Counted from the first letter of the stretch, positions 28,250 through 38,676 are shown. The stretch: DNA of 64,000 bases from Brucella tritici (GCF_902825325.1 NZ_CADEAR010000006.1:62001-126000), one strand, 5' to 3'. Numbers and translations are program-made. Notes: generated by a model not told the origin, from the sequence alone.

Positions 28250-28371
28250 TAGACTTTCCTGAGATTAACCTGGTGAGATTTAAAAGCTGTGCTGCGGTGA
28301 CTGTAGTGCGTTCTACCCGGAATTAAGGCGGTCGTATGAAGATTTCAACCGCGAGCAGTACCCATTTTTCA

Positions 28372-28398
28372 TTAAAACCCCGGCCAATAGGCCGGGGT
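28372..28398 (-). terminator. Terminator of the PRC-barrel gene
   Basis: CCCCGGCC and GGCCGGGG form an 8-bp stem with a four-base loop; on the minus strand it is followed by TTTTAAT. It lies about 30 bases beyond the stop codon at 28429. Confidence 0.85.
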
Positions 28399-28428
28399 AG
28401 ACTTGTTGTGTTGAATATTGAAACGATA

Positions 28429-29019
28429 TTACTGTGCCGGAGGTGGCGATGCGGGAGCCGTGTCGCTTGCTGGCGCATCAGTTGCCGGAGCATTCGTCTC
28501 GTTTGCCGCTGAAGGGTCGGCTACGCCATCCGCAAAAAGCTTAGAGCGGTCAAATGCTGGTGCATCCGTCAACTGTTGTTTGGTTGCCTTGATGACCAGC
28601 CATTTTTTGCCGTCGCTACGGGTTGCAAGCTGCAACTGATCCGGGCTTACGGCAACATCCTTTTCACCGATACCAAGAAAGCCGCCCACGCCGATCACTG
28701 CGGCCTCAATCTCACCTTCGGGGCTAGCGATAAGGTCATTCAGTTTACCAACGGTCTGGGCGTCAGCTGCGTCACTTTCATAAACGTTCTGCCCGATGAA
28801 AGAGGAGACCAGAAGCTGGCCTTCTTTCGGCTCCAGAAAGCCGACTTTGTCGGTCTCACCCGATGTGGGATTGCCAAACATGTCCTTAGAGGAAACCGGC
28901 ATTTCCTCTGCTGCTGCCGGGGGCTCGGCAGGGGCGGGCGCTGGCGCGGTTGTCTGAGCATAAGCTGCGCCGCCAATCAGCAATGCACACGTCGTCGTCA
29001 GAAGTTTAGTTCTGAACAT
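28429..29019 (-). CDS. Exported PRC-barrel domain protein
   Basis: A 196-residue exported protein. The signal peptide MFRTKLLTTTCALLIGGAAYA is followed by an Ala/Pro-rich linker, a PRC-barrel-like domain (about 65-150: SFIGQNVYESDAADAQTVGK, VIGVGGFLGIGEKDVAVS, DQLQLATRSDGKKWLVIKAT) and an Ala/Pro/Thr-rich disordered tail. PRC-barrel domains occur in photosynthetic reaction centres and RimM but also in many periplasmic rhizobial proteins of unknown role. The gene stands alone between two terminators. Confidence 0.87.
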   Translation of the reverse strand: MFRTKLLTTTCALLIGGAAYAQTTAPAPAPAEPPAAAEEMPVSSKDMFGNPTSGETDKVGFLEPKEGQLLVSSFIGQNVYESDAADAQTVGKLNDLIASPEGEIEAAVIGVGGFLGIGEKDVAVSPDQLQLATRSDGKKWLVIKATKQQLTDAPAFDRSKLFADGVADPSAANETNAPATDAPASDTAPASPPPAQ

Positions 29020-29157
29020 AACTATCTCCTTTATACGTTCGGTTGCTTAGACTGAACGTTGGAATAGTCAGTTCGTTCCCAAATTAATTGAATTGTTACA
29101 TGTAGCTATATGATTACATTCGGCATGCATATTCTATTTCCACAGGCTAAGAATACA

Positions 29158-29184
29158 GAAAAGCCCGCGCAAGGCGGGCTTTTC
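29158..29184 (-). terminator. Terminator of nrdJ
   Basis: AAAAGCCCGC and GCGGGCTTTT form a 10-bp stem with a short loop, symmetrical enough to work in both directions. It lies about 25 bases beyond the nrdJ stop codon. Confidence 0.88.
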
Positions 29185-29208
29185 TTACTATTTTTATACA
29201 ATCTAATC

Positions 29209-32200
29209 TTAGCTGCAGCCGCTCGTTGCTCCGCAAGTATCGCACTTGAGGCAGGTGCCATTGCGAACCATGGTGAAATTCTGGCACTCGGTGCAGCTAT
29301 CGCCTGTATAGCCCTGCATCATCGACTTGATGCGGCGATCAGCTTCCAGCTTCTTGGCAGCATTTGCACTTTCTGCACGGGCAGAGGCAGCATCCGCGGC
29401 AGCCTTATCCGAGAAAAGTTCGGTTGCCGATGAGCTTTCCTGCTGTTGCGCCGGAGCAGGCTGTTCCTCGAACTCGCGCTTGAAGGCGGTTGCACCGTCC
29501 GTCACCAGACCGATAGTTGCAGGGCGATTACTCGCCGGTGCCGACGACTTCAAGGTTGTGACATTGGAAGCCTGCGGTGCCGAGCTCGTCGATCCCTTGG
29601 CTTCGTTGCCCGAATTCGTCACCAGCGTAGGCTTGTAACCGCGCGTCCAGCCGGTCGAAACCAGATTGGTCTTGCCTTCCTTGATGCCCTTTCCGAGCGC
29701 CGTATTGCCAAAATCGCTTGTGTCGACGTGAGCGAGATCATTGCGACCGAGATAGGACACGGCCAGTTCGCGGAAGACATAGTCGATGATCGACGTCGCG
29801 GTCTTGATGGCATCGTTACCGATGACCATGCCAGCCGGTTCGAACTTCGTGAAAGTGAAGGCTTCCACATACTCTTCGAGCGGCACACCGTATTGCAGGC
29901 CGAGCGACACCGCGATGGCGAAGTTGTTCATCATCGCACGGAACGCAGCGCCTTCCTTGTGCATATCGATGAAGATTTCGCCAAGGCGTCCATCACCGAA
30001 TTCGCCAGTGCGCAGATAGACCTTGTGTCCGCCAACAACCGCCTTCTGCGTATATCCCTGACGACGGTTCGGAAGCTTATCGCGCTCATGTACGATCTTT
30101 TCGACAACCTTCTCGACGATACGTTCCGTCACCTGAACGGCACGAGCGGCTGCTGGCGCTTCGATCAGTGCCTCGACTGCATCGTCTTCGTCCTCATCGT
30201 CGGAGATCAGCGCAGCGTTGAGCGGTTGCGAAAGCTTGGAACCGTCACGGTAAAGCGCATTGGCCTTCAGGGCCAGCTTCCAGGACAGCATATAGGCGTT
30301 CTTGCAGTCCTCGACGGTGGCATCGTTCGGCATGTTGATCGTCTTGGAAATCGCACCCGAAATGAACGGTTGCGCGGCAGCCATCATGCGGATGTGGCTA
30401 TCCACTGACAGATAGCGCTTGCCGATCTTGCCGCATGGATTGGCGCAATCGAACACGGCGTAATGCTCTTCCTTGAGGAAAGGTGCGCCTTCGAGGGTCA
30501 TTGCACCGCAAACATGGATGTTGGCGGCTTCAATGTCCTTCTTAGCAAAGCCCAGCGCCGGCAGCATTTCGAACGAAAAATCGTTGAGCTGTTCGTCGGT
30601 GAGTTTCAGCACGTCCTTGCAGAATTCTTCGCCCAGCGTCCACTTGTTGAAAGCGAACTTAATGTCGAAGGCGCTCTTGAGAGCGGCATTCAGGGCTTCG
30701 ATCTTCTCATCGGTGAAGCCCTTGGACTTCAGCGACGACGGATTGACGCCCGGTGCCTGATTGATGTTGCCATGACCGACAGCATAGGCTTCGATTTCGG
30801 CGATCTGGCTTTCCGAATAACCGAGTGTGCGAAGTGCTTCCGGTACGGCGCGGTTGATAATCTTGAAGTAACCGCCACCGGCCAGCTTCTTGAACTTCAC
30901 CAATGCGAAGTCCGGTTCAATGCCGGTCGTGTCGCAGTCCATGACGAGGCCGATCGTGCCGGTCGGCGCGATAACAGTGGACTGTGCGTTGCGGTAGCCG
31001 TGCTTTTCGCCGAGTTCCAGCGCCTTGTCCCAGGCCGCGCGTGCATGGGTGATCAGGTCCTGATCGGGGCAATCCTCGGCAATCAGCGCCACTGGATTGA
31101 CGGCAAGGCCTTCATAACCTTCGGTCTCGCCATGGGCAGCGAGGCGGTGGTTGCGAATGACGCGCAGCATGTGCTCGGCATTTGGCTCATAGCTCGGGAA
31201 AGTTCCGAGTTCCTTTGCCATTTCAGCAGAGGTGGCATAGGCCACGCCGGTCATGATCGCCGTCAGCGCGCCGCAGATCGCACGGCCTTCGTCGGAGTCA
31301 TAAGGAATACCGGAAGTCATCAGCAGACCACCAATATTGGCATAGCCGAGGCCGAGCGTACGGTACTCATAGGAGAGGCGGGCAATTTCCTTCGACGGGA
31401 ACTGCGCCATCATCACCGAGATTTCGAGAACGATGGTCCACAGGCGTGCCGTGTGCTCGTAAGCCGCAATATCGAACGAACCGTCCTTGTTGCGATAGGT
31501 GAGCAGGTTGATCGACGCCAGATTGCAGGCCGTGTCGTCAAGGAACATATATTCCGAGCAAGGATTGGAAGCACGGATCGGACCAGCCGTCGGGCAAGTG
31601 TGCCAGTCGTTCATGGTCGTGTTGTAGTGCAGGCCCGGATCAGCGGAGGCCCAGGCGGCGTAACCGATCTTTTCCCAAAGATCGCGCGCCTTCAGCGTCT
31701 TCATGACGCGACCGTCGCGACGAGCTGTCAGGTTCCAGTCGCCGTCGTTTTCGACAGCGCGCAGGAATTCGTCCTTCAGCGAGACGGAATTGTTGGAGTT
31801 CTGGCCTGATACGGTGAGATAAGCTTCCGAATCCCAGTCCGTGTCATAGGTCTTGAACTGGATGTCGGTATAGCCCTGACGCGCAAACTGGATCACGCGC
31901 TTGACGTAGTTTTCCGGAACCTGGTTTTTCTTTGCAGCCTTGATTTCGCGCTTCAGGGCAGGGTTCTTCGATGGATCGAAGCAATCATCATTGTCGGCTT
32001 CGCAGTTGACGCAAGCCCTCATGATGGCGGTTAGATGCTGCTTGACAATCTTGGAGCCGGTAACGAGCGAAGCAACCTTCTGCTCTTCCTTGACCTTCCA
32101 ATCAATATACTCCTCGATATCCGGATGATCGATGTCGACCACGACCATCTTCGCAGCGCGGCGGGTCGTGCCACCCGACTTGATTGCGCCCGCAGCTCGA

Positions 32201-32985
32201 TCGCCGATCTTGAGGAAGCTCATCAGGCCGGAAGACTTGCCGCCGCCAGACAGTTTTTCACCTTCACCGCGCAGATAGGAAAAGTTGGAACCGGTGCCGG
32301 AACCATACTTGAACAGACGTGCCTCGCGGACCCACAGATCCATGATGCCGCCTTCATTGACGAGGTCGTCGCCAACGGACTGGATGAAGCAGGCATGCGG
32401 CTGCGGATGTTCGTAGGCCGACTTGGACTTCGTCAGCTTGCCGGTTTGCCAGTCAACATAGAAATGGCCCTGACCGGGACCGTCGATGCCATAGGCCCAA
32501 TGCAGGCCAGTGTTGAACCATTGCGGGCTGTTTGGAGCCACGCGCTGCGTTGCGAGCATGTATGCAAGCTCGTCGCGGAAGGCGAGGGCATCTTCCTCGG
32601 AGGCGAAATAGCCACCCTTCCAGCCCCAGTAGGTCCAAGTGCCGGCGAGACGGTCAAAAACCTGGCAGGCATCCATTTCGGAGCCATAGCGTTCATTGTC
32701 CGGCAGCTTGGCGAGTGCTTCCTCATCGGCAACAGAGCGCCACAGCCACGAAGGAACGTCGTTTTCCTCGACCTTCTTCAGCTGTGCGGGGACGCCAGCC
32801 TTGCGAAAATATTTCTGCGCGAGAATGTCAGCGGCAACCTGGCTGAACTGCGCGGGCACATTGATGTTTTCGAGACGGAATACGATGGATCCATCGGGAT
32901 TCTTGATCTCGCTGGTCGCAGTCCGGAACGCGATGTCCGCATAGGCCGACTGATTCTCTCTCGTGAAACGGCGTTCGATCTTCAT
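29209..32985 (-). CDS. nrdJ: Vitamin B12-dependent (class II) ribonucleotide reductase
   Basis: Reduces ribonucleotides to deoxyribonucleotides with adenosylcobalamin as the radical source, independent of oxygen. The 1258-residue protein opens [12 protein letters not shown], has the substrate/active-site block [20 protein letters not shown] and the barrel motif [20 protein letters not shown], and ends in a Cys-rich region with CTECQNF, CLKCDTC and GCS, which supplies the electron-relay thiols and a zinc-finger-like fold. It is the long single-subunit form common in Hyphomicrobiales. I start at the ATG at 32985, where the family begins; the ATG at 32994 would add three residues. An NrdR-box-like site lies just upstream. 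No B12 riboswitch was recognised. Confidence 0.95.
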   Translation of the reverse strand: MKIERRFTRENQSAYADIAFRTATSEIKNPDGSIVFRLENINVPAQFSQVAADILAQKYFRKAGVPAQLKKVEENDVPSWLWRSVADEEALAKLPDNERYGSEMDACQVFDRLAGTWTYWGWKGGYFASEEDALAFRDELAYMLATQRVAPNSPQWFNTGLHWAYGIDGPGQGHFYVDWQTGKLTKSKSAYEHPQPHACFIQSVGDDLVNEGGIMDLWVREARLFKYGSGTGSNFSYLRGEGEKLSGGGKSSGLMSFLKIGDRAAGAIKSGGTTRRAAKMVVVDIDHPDIEEYIDWKVKEEQKVASLVTGSKIVKQHLTAIMRACVNCEADNDDCFDPSKNPALKREIKAAKKNQVPENYVKRVIQFARQGYTDIQFKTYDTDWDSEAYLTVSGQNSNNSVSLKDEFLRAVENDGDWNLTARRDGRVMKTLKARDLWEKIGYAAWASADPGLHYNTTMNDWHTCPTAGPIRASNPCSEYMFLDDTACNLASINLLTYRNKDGSFDIAAYEHTARLWTIVLEISVMMAQFPSKEIARLSYEYRTLGLGYANIGGLLMTSGIPYDSDEGRAICGALTAIMTGVAYATSAEMAKELGTFPSYEPNAEHMLRVIRNHRLAAHGETEGYEGLAVNPVALIAEDCPDQDLITHARAAWDKALELGEKHGYRNAQSTVIAPTGTIGLVMDCDTTGIEPDFALVKFKKLAGGGYFKIINRAVPEALRTLGYSESQIAEIEAYAVGHGNINQAPGVNPSSLKSKGFTDEKIEALNAALKSAFDIKFAFNKWTLGEEFCKDVLKLTDEQLNDFSFEMLPALGFAKKDIEAANIHVCGAMTLEGAPFLKEEHYAVFDCANPCGKIGKRYLSVDSHIRMMAAAQPFISGAISKTINMPNDATVEDCKNAYMLSWKLALKANALYRDGSKLSQPLNAALISDDEDEDDAVEALIEAPAAARAVQVTERIVEKVVEKIVHERDKLPNRRQGYTQKAVVGGHKVYLRTGEFGDGRLGEIFIDMHKEGAAFRAMMNNFAIAVSLGLQYGVPLEEYVEAFTFTKFEPAGMVIGNDAIKTATSIIDYVFRELAVSYLGRNDLAHVDTSDFGNTALGKGIKEGKTNLVSTGWTRGYKPTLVTNSGNEAKGSTSSAPQASNVTTLKSSAPASNRPATIGLVTDGATAFKREFEEQPAPAQQQESSSATELFSDKAAADAASARAESANAAKKLEADRRIKSMMQGYTGDSCTECQNFTMVRNGTCLKCDTCGATSGCS

Positions 32986-33003
32986 CTGTCCCATCCAAAC
33001 GTT

Positions 33004-33013
33004 CTATATATAG
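33004..33013 (-). promoter_or_regulatory. NrdR-box-like palindrome upstream of nrdJ
   Basis: CTATATATAG matches the core of the NrdR box (CwATATwG-type palindrome) and lies 18 bases upstream of the chosen nrdJ start. NrdR represses ribonucleotide reductase genes when dATP/ATP is high. Only one box is visible, whereas NrdR sites often come in pairs. Confidence 0.5.
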
Positions 33014-33725
33014 TAGCTCTAGTGACGGTTTTCAGCCACGGCCTGTCTGTATCGCGTCTCTGTCAAAACAGCTCTTCTGCGGGGAAGAACGTGCTGTTGG
33101 GGAGAAAACTCCCGGAAATCCACTTCCACCTCATCTAAAGCCACGAAAAAACGCCTCAGGGGAGCTTAATTGCAACCTTGCTGGCACTATCGCAGTTCAA
33201 AATCAGCGGAACGAAAAACACCTTATCTTGTAAGAAGCATGAGCGCAAATACTAAATCTAGTGTTAACGCTGTTTCTGCTCGACGCTGCATCTGCTTCTC
33301 CAGAGACCGGCACGCCCAGATTCTGGGCGCAAGAAAGCACCGAGCGAAAATCGCACCTTCAAAGCGCTACGCCCGTTCGATACTCAACTTGACCGAAAAA
33401 AAGACCGGCAGATTACAACATCCGATCACGCTACTTACGCAACGATAACCCCATAAAAAACGACTCGGCTGCGACCGTCAAGCAATGGTTTACTGCAACG
33501 CTCCAGCATCTAGATATTGTGCGTAACAGCTTGGAGCAAATGTGGATAACGGGGAGAAGCGACACTTTTGCGAACCAAGCCGGCTACGAGATTTTGGGAG
33601 CCAGAAAAGCCGCTTGTAGTGGCAGCTTGAGGGGTAATTTCGGCAGAATGCGCTAAAGCAAGCGGAAATCCCCGCAGAAAGACCGCTATCCAGAGTAAAT
33701 ATTGCCAAGGCAGGCCGCCAATTGC
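33014..33725. other. 712-base gap between nrdJ and the Nudix gene
   Basis: No convincing gene: the frames at 33170-33448 (plus) and 33490-33729 (minus) have no family look and no ribosome-binding site. A perfect DnaA-box word TGTGGATAA is at 33541-33549. The region could hold a long nrdJ leader, a small RNA or decayed DNA; I recognise no standard RNA (tmRNA, RNase P, SRP, 6S). Confidence 0.4.
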
Positions 33726-34214
33726 TCACTCGGCAGCCGCAGCGATCCCCGAATCACCAAACTGGTTCAATATCTGCTTCAATTCGGTTTCTTCGACACG
33801 ATGGGCCGCCTCCTGCGGCGACACCCATTCGCATATACGTTGATCCCGTTCAGGCCAGTCTTTCTCCTGCCCAGTAAACTGCACCGCGAATACCGCTGCC
33901 GTGAACTGGTTTATGCGTTCAGGCGGAAGATCCGTCTTGCAATAGCAGAAACTGCCAATTGGTACGGGAGAAACCTCACCACGAATGCCAGATTCTTCAT
34001 AGGCTTCACGAAGTGCTGTTTCCGCAAGCGTGCGACCGACTTGCGGCCAGCCCTTGGGGATGATCCAGCGGCCTGTTCCGCGGCTCGTGATGACGAGAAC
34101 TTTGAGGGAGCCCATATCGCGACGATAAACAAGCGCCGCAACTTGCTGCAAACGACCGGAAGGCGTCAGAATACGCTTTTCGGTTGCAATCAGTTGTTTT
34201 ACTTGCGACTTCAC
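33726..34214 (-). CDS. Nudix hydrolase
   Basis: A 162-residue hydrolase of nucleoside-diphosphate-X compounds. The Nudix region reads GWPQVGRTLAETALREAYEESG: the catalytic REAYEE part is intact, but the first Glu of the usual G-x5-E-x7-REUxEE pattern is Arg. The preceding WIIPKGW is typical of the diphosphoinositol-polyphosphate/Ap4A-like branch. I start at a GTG (34214) with AAGGGG about nine bases upstream; a TTG at 34265 would add 17 residues without support. Confidence 0.88.
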   Translation of the reverse strand: MKSQVKQLIATEKRILTPSGRLQQVAALVYRRDMGSLKVLVITSRGTGRWIIPKGWPQVGRTLAETALREAYEESGIRGEVSPVPIGSFCYCKTDLPPERINQFTAAVFAVQFTGQEKDWPERDQRICEWVSPQEAAHRVEETELKQILNQFGDSGIAAAAE

Positions 34215-34521
34215 CGCGAAAATCCCCTTTTGCTGATAGCATGATCCGATTCGCCAAAATAACAACTGGTTAGTTAGGCAACAGACCTTTGAAAATATTT
34301 GAAAAAAGCTTTTATTTTAAAGGTATTACTAAACTTCGGGGTAGGGATAGCAGCCTTGAAAACGCTATCCGCCCTTAATCGGCTTTATTCGGAGCGCTTT
34401 CCATAAGGTGCGATTGCGGCGGAAATATCACCACAACCGCGTTCATTTGTTTTCGTTTCATAGCGTTTTTATAAAACGGATATCGAGTTCGCGCCGGTTC
34501 TCTGACCGGATGCGCAACGTG
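34215..34521. other. 307-base intergenic region between Nudix and gpt genes
   Basis: Both flanking genes are on the minus strand. The region should contain the end of the gpt transcript and the Nudix promoter. I see no clear terminator, repeat or gene. Confidence 0.4.
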
Positions 34522-35019
34522 TCAGCCGCGCTTGTCGCCTGCGATCGGCTCCTGATAGGTGAAGCCCATATCCCAGGGGAAGTAGATCCAGGTGTCCTGA
34601 GAAACCTCTGTTACAAAGGTATCGATCAGCGGACGGCCTTTAGGCTTGGCATAAACCGTTGCAAAATGGGCCTTCGGCATCATTTCGCGTACGATGGCTG
34701 CGGTTTTGCCGGTGTCGGTCAGATCATCAACGACGATGACGCCTTCGCCGCCATTTTCCAGAAGCGTTTCGCTTACGCCCTTGAGAATCTGCATTTCGCC
34801 CTGCGAGGTGTAATCATGATAGGACGCGATGCAGACGGTTTCGATGAGGCGAATGCCCAGCTCACGGCAAACGATGGCAGCAGGAACCAGACCGCCACGG
34901 GTGATGGCGACAATTGCGTGCCATTCGCGATTCATGCCGGAAATGCGCCAGGCGAGGGCGCGGGCATCGCGGTGGAACTGATCCCAGGAAACGGGAAAGG
35001 CTTTATCTGGCAAGGACAT
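34522..35019 (-). CDS. gpt: Xanthine (guanine) phosphoribosyltransferase
   Basis: Purine salvage enzyme that makes XMP or GMP from xanthine or guanine and PRPP. The 165-residue protein from the ATG at 35019 has the PRPP-binding motif [14 protein letters not shown] (near 95-108), the early [14 protein letters not shown] loop and a C-terminal [12 protein letters not shown], which matches E. coli Gpt. GGAG lies eight bases before this ATG; the longer frame to 35097 has no family match. It is a single gene. Confidence 0.93.
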   Translation of the reverse strand: MSLPDKAFPVSWDQFHRDARALAWRISGMNREWHAIVAITRGGLVPAAIVCRELGIRLIETVCIASYHDYTSQGEMQILKGVSETLLENGGEGVIVVDDLTDTGKTAAIVREMMPKAHFATVYAKPKGRPLIDTFVTEVSQDTWIYFPWDMGFTYQEPIAGDKRG

Positions 35020-35288
35020 CGAAACGCTCCGTGGAACGATCCGGAGTTCGTTCTCCGGACCTTTAAAAACCAAAAATGCGCTGTGACGGATTGCCAAGCG
35101 CTGTAACTGTCAGGATCTGCAGCTTTTCTTCATCCGCGCCCATTTCAGGCGGGCGGCGGGAGAGGAAAAGGCTCTCCACCCGGCACAGTCAGCGCCGGGT
35201 GATGCTGATAACCGCAAAAATGGTGTTCTTGCAAGCGTGTCGTGTCATTGTACGCCGGTTGGCGAGAAAAATGGCTGAAACAGGCTTT

Positions 35289-36134
35289 CTAACGGGAAAA
35301 AAGCGTAAGAATGGGAAGCTCGTTCAACATGGAGCGCGTTACGCCGCCAAAGACCAGTTCTCGCAACCGGGAATGACTGTAAGCCCCCATCACCAGGAGA
35401 TCGGCGCGTTCCGCGATGATATGTTCCCGCAACGCATCCTGCGCATAGCGTCCGTTGGATGCAATGGCGGTAGGGGTTACGTTGATGCCGTGCCGCGACA
35501 ATGCTTCTGCAATATCATGGCTCGCCAAAGCCTGATCCTCGCCTTCGATTTCCGGCGGATCGACCCAAACGATTTCCGTTCTGTCTGCATGTTTCATCAG
35601 GGGCAGGGCGTCGAATGCGGCCCTGGCAGCTTCCCGCTTGCCGTTAAAGGCGACGACGATGCGGTCGAGCGACACCATCTGCAGCACCGGCGCATAGGGA
35701 ACCAGCAAAACAGGGCAGCTCGAATTGAAAACAATTGTATCGGCTGTTTCGTCGTTGGTGGCGGGATCGTCCGGGTCGGGCTGTCCGGCAACCAGCAATT
35801 CCGCTCCCAGGCATGCCGTCAGCACGCCGTCTGCGGCTGTGCCCGTTTCCGAACGCGTGATGCGATACTCATAATTGATGCCCTGACGGCGCATTTCCTC
35901 TTCGAAGACATGTTTCAGTCTTTCGGACAGCTCCTTGTGCTGCTTATCATGCAATTCGAACATTCCCGGATCGATGAAGCCGTTCGGGTCGGCATAGACG
36001 ATAGGAGAAGGAATGGAATAGAGCCCGATGACATGAATATCAGGCACTTTCTGCTTTAGAAGTCCAACGGCGGACACCACCCGTTTCAACTCGGATTCAC
36101 TGCGAGAATAGGCAACCACCGTCTTGTAGGACAT
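35289..36134 (-). CDS. Universal stress protein (tandem UspA-type)
   Basis: A 281-residue UspA-superfamily protein. The C-terminal domain carries the ATP-binding signature MGAYSHSRLRELVFGGVTRSML (G-2x-G-9x-G-S/T type, here GAYSHSR...GGVTRS), suggesting ATP binding. The N-terminal half has the same fold style (KTVVAYSRSESELKRVV) but lacks the glycine-rich end, so only one site is likely active. Function is inferred as stress survival. It is monocistronic with 76 bases to the CinA-like gene upstream. Confidence 0.9.
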   Translation of the reverse strand: MSYKTVVAYSRSESELKRVVSAVGLLKQKVPDIHVIGLYSIPSPIVYADPNGFIDPGMFELHDKQHKELSERLKHVFEEEMRRQGINYEYRITRSETGTAADGVLTACLGAELLVAGQPDPDDPATNDETADTIVFNSSCPVLLVPYAPVLQMVSLDRIVVAFNGKREAARAAFDALPLMKHADRTEIVWVDPPEIEGEDQALASHDIAEALSRHGINVTPTAIASNGRYAQDALREHIIAERADLLVMGAYSHSRLRELVFGGVTRSMLNELPILTLFSR

Positions 36135-36210
36135 GACCGAACTCCTTCCGGCTGTTTTTCTATTTTAGCATATAGTGCAACGAGTTGCGCGGGCAAAAGG
36201 TTGCAGAGGA

Positions 36211-36969
36211 TTAAGCTGCCCCTTCAGTCTCGAGCGATGAGATCATTTTTTCGATTGCATGGATTGCCGTATCGATTTTTTCTGGATCGCTTCCACGGAC
36301 AACCAACTCTGTACTGAAACGCCCATTTTCGAATTTCGGATAGGAGCCGATAATCGTGTCGGGGTTTTCTTTCTGGATTTCCGTCAGAGGAGCGCCGATT
36401 ACGCCTTCGCCAAAGGGACAGAGTACTGATCTGGACAGAAGTTTGCGGCCCGTCTTCAAGGTAGGCAGAACATTGTCGAGCATCGCCTGAAAGACAGACG
36501 GCACACCCGCCATCACATAGACATTGCCGATATGAAAACCCGGCGCAGCAGAGATTGGGTTGGCGATATGCTCCGAACCTTGTGGCATGCGCGCCATGCG
36601 CTTGCGTGAGTCGGTGAATTCCAGTCCGCGCTTTGCATAATTGTCGCCGAGCAGCTTCATGGCTTTCTCGTCATAGATACACGGCACGCCAAAGGCCGCG
36701 GAAACGGCATCAGCGGTAATGTCGTCATGGGTAGGGCCTATCCCGCCTGACGTAAAGATATAATCAAAATGCGGTCGCAACGCATTGAGAGCCGCTACAA
36801 TGGCTATTTCTTCGTCCGGAACAATCCGTACTTCCTTGAGATCAATGCCCGCCACTGTCAGGACATCGGCAAGATGTCCGATATTCTTGTCCTTGGTGCG
36901 GCCCGAGAGAAGCTCGTCGCCAATTGCCAGCATGGCGGCCTTGACGGCTTGCTGCGGATTGTTGGTCAT
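36211..36969 (-). CDS. CinA/MoaB-type molybdopterin-binding domain protein
   Basis: A 252-residue protein made of the competence/damage-inducible CinA N-terminal (MoCF-biosynthesis) domain only. Motifs: AMLAIGDELLSGRTKDKN, FTSGGIGPTHDDITADAV and AGVPSVFQAML. The C-terminal nicotinamide-nucleotide deamidase domain of full CinA is absent, which is normal for the short alphaproteobacterial forms. CinA N-domains can act as ADP-ribose or NADP pyrophosphatases, but activity here is not established. The ATG at 36969 has GGAG seven bases upstream; the frame to 37014 is longer but unsupported. Confidence 0.88.
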   Translation of the reverse strand: MTNNPQQAVKAAMLAIGDELLSGRTKDKNIGHLADVLTVAGIDLKEVRIVPDEEIAIVAALNALRPHFDYIFTSGGIGPTHDDITADAVSAAFGVPCIYDEKAMKLLGDNYAKRGLEFTDSRKRMARMPQGSEHIANPISAAPGFHIGNVYVMAGVPSVFQAMLDNVLPTLKTGRKLLSRSVLCPFGEGVIGAPLTEIQKENPDTIIGSYPKFENGRFSTELVVRGSDPEKIDTAIHAIEKMISSLETEGAA

Positions 36970-37140
36970 ATCCAGACTCCATTTTCTGGCATCAGTTAAG
37001 CGCCAGCAGGACAAGGCTGCAACTGCTTTATTTCAGCATTTCCTTCGTTTGCGAGAAGTTGCGTCTTTCCAAAGAAGGCCGCTCCCCTAATTGAACCTGT
37101 CGAGGTTGGGGCCTCACAAAACGGGATATGGAGACGTCAC

Positions 37141-37740
37141 ATGGTTAAAGTGCTGGTGCTGTATTATTCGGCCTATGGTCATATGGAAAAAATGGCCAAG
37201 GCAGCTGCAGAAGGGGCGCGGGAAGGCGGTGCGGAGGTTACCCTCAAACGGGTGCCCGAACTGGTTCCACCTGATGTTGCGAAAGCCTCGCATTATAAGG
37301 TCGACCAGGATGCGCCAATCGCCACACCGGCTGAGCTTGCCGATTACGATGCCATCATTATCGGTACCGCTACCCGCTACGGCATGATGGCTGCCCAGAT
37401 GAAGAATTTTCTCGACCAGACCGGCGGACTTTGGGCGAAAGGCGCTCTCATTAACAAGGTCGGATCGGTGATGGTTTCAACTGCCACACAGCATGGCGGT
37501 GCGGAACTGGCGTTGATTTCCACACAGTGGCAGATGCAGCATCATGGCATGATCATTGTCCCACTTTCCTACGCCTATCAGGGGCAGATGGGGAACGATG
37601 TTGTGCGCGGCGGTGCTCCCTATGGGATGACGACGACCGCGGACGGTGACGGCTCCCGCCAGCCTTCAGAACAGGAGTTGGACGGAGCCAGGTTTCAGGG
37701 TAAACGTGTTGCAGAAATCACCGCCAAGCTGCACAGCTAA
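37141..37740 (+). CDS. wrbA: NAD(P)H:quinone oxidoreductase WrbA
   Basis: Flavodoxin-like FMN enzyme that reduces quinones by two electrons, avoiding semiquinone formation. At 199 residues it has the normal size. The FMN phosphate loop is [12 protein letters not shown], and [20 protein letters not shown] followed by [17 protein letters not shown] is the WrbA signature, with [10 protein letters not shown] and [17 protein letters not shown] later. GGAGACGTCAC precedes the ATG. It is a single gene divergent from the CinA-like gene and followed by a terminator. Confidence 0.96.
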   Translation: MVKVLVLYYSAYGHMEKMAKAAAEGAREGGAEVTLKRVPELVPPDVAKASHYKVDQDAPIATPAELADYDAIIIGTATRYGMMAAQMKNFLDQTGGLWAKGALINKVGSVMVSTATQHGGAELALISTQWQMQHHGMIIVPLSYAYQGQMGNDVVRGGAPYGMTTTADGDGSRQPSEQELDGARFQGKRVAEITAKLHS

Positions 37741-37757
37741 GCCCATGTGAGGTATAG

Positions 37758-37787
37758 AAAGGCCGCAGATTCAGTCTGCGGCTTTTC
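37758..37787 (+). terminator. Terminator of wrbA
   Basis: GCCGCAGA/TCTGCGGC stem (8 bp, 37762-37782) with TTCAG loop followed by TTTT. It starts about 20 bases after the wrbA stop. Confidence 0.85.
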
Positions 37788-37809
37788 CCAAAGTGATCAT
37801 TTAGAAAAC

Positions 37810-38676
37810 TTATTTAGTACCTTCTGTTTTATTGTCTTTTTCAACAACATGATAAGTCATTTGCGGGTAGGGAATGTTGATCCCTGCTTTGTCGAACTCG
37901 ACCTTCACCGCTTTGATCGTATGGCGGGAAACCTGTATATATTTTGCGCTGTTTACCCAGTAGTTGGCGCTGAGAACGACGGCGTTGTCGCCGAGCTGCG
38001 ATACGAAATAGGCTGGGACAGGTGTAGATAGGACACCTTCCTGATCCTCAATGACACTTTTCATGATAGCGAATGCCTGATCGATATCGTCTTCATAGCC
38101 AATCCCGACCTTGAAATCGTGCATGCGGGTTTTCATGCGGCTGTAATTGGTGACGGGCGTATTCCAGAGCGAGGAATTGGGGGCCAGTACGTAAAGCCCG
38201 TCGCCGGTTTTAAGCTCCGTCGCGAACAAGCCGACGTCCTGTACCGTGCCGACAATGGTGCCGGCGCTGATATATTCCCCGACGCGAAACGGTCGGAGTA
38301 CCAGAAGCATGATGCCTGCAGCGATGTTCTGTAACGTGCCCTGAAGCGCTAGCCCAATTGCGAGACCAATTGCACCGAGGGCTGCGAGAATGGAAGCTGT
38401 CTGGACGCCAAACTGTCCAAGAACCATAACCAGAATGATGACGAGTATGCCGTATCGGACGACAGCGCCGAAAAAGCCGACAAGCGTTTGATCGAAGCCG
38501 CGAATTTTCGATAACGACTGTATCGTCCATTTCTGAAGGATTCCGGCGAGTAACCAGCCGACACAAAGGATAATCAGCGCGCCGAGAGTGGAGACCGAAT
38601 ATCGTATGAGAAGGTCGTAAATCTGGAGAACGAATGCGTTTGTATTCGCGATAATCTGTGTGGCTTGTTCTTCCAT
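37810..38676 (-). CDS. Small-conductance mechanosensitive channel (MscS)
   Basis: A 288-residue channel close to E. coli MscS in size. Three transmembrane segments: about 22-45 (STLGALIILCVGWLLAGIL), 65-90, and the pore helix ASILAALGAIGLAIGLALQG with the Gly/Ala packing pattern, then LQNIAAGIMLLVLRPFRVGE and the beta domain GTVQDVGLFATEL. It opens on membrane tension and releases solutes during hypo-osmotic shock. The gene is downstream of tRNA-Leu on the same strand, convergent with wrbA. Confidence 0.94.
   Translation of the reverse strand: MEEQATQIIANTNAFVLQIYDLLIRYSVSTLGALIILCVGWLLAGILQKWTIQSLSKIRGFDQTLVGFFGAVVRYGILVIILVMVLGQFGVQTASILAALGAIGLAIGLALQGTLQNIAAGIMLLVLRPFRVGEYISAGTIVGTVQDVGLFATELKTGDGLYVLAPNSSLWNTPVTNYSRMKTRMHDFKVGIGYEDDIDQAFAIMKSVIEDQEGVLSTPVPAYFVSQLGDNAVVLSANYWVNSAKYIQVSRHTIKAVKVEFDKAGINIPYPQMTYHVVEKDNKTEGTK

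Noticed and set aside
30463-31809. Open frame of 448 codons on the plus strand
   Set aside because: Antisense to nrdJ; no recognisable motif.
32986-33200. B12 riboswitch before nrdJ
   Set aside because: I looked for the conserved B12-box and could not find it on the minus strand; control by an NrdR-like box is more plausible.
33170-33448. Possible 92-residue gene in the nrdJ upstream gap
   Set aside because: Cys/Arg/Ser-rich translation without a ribosome-binding site or any family look.
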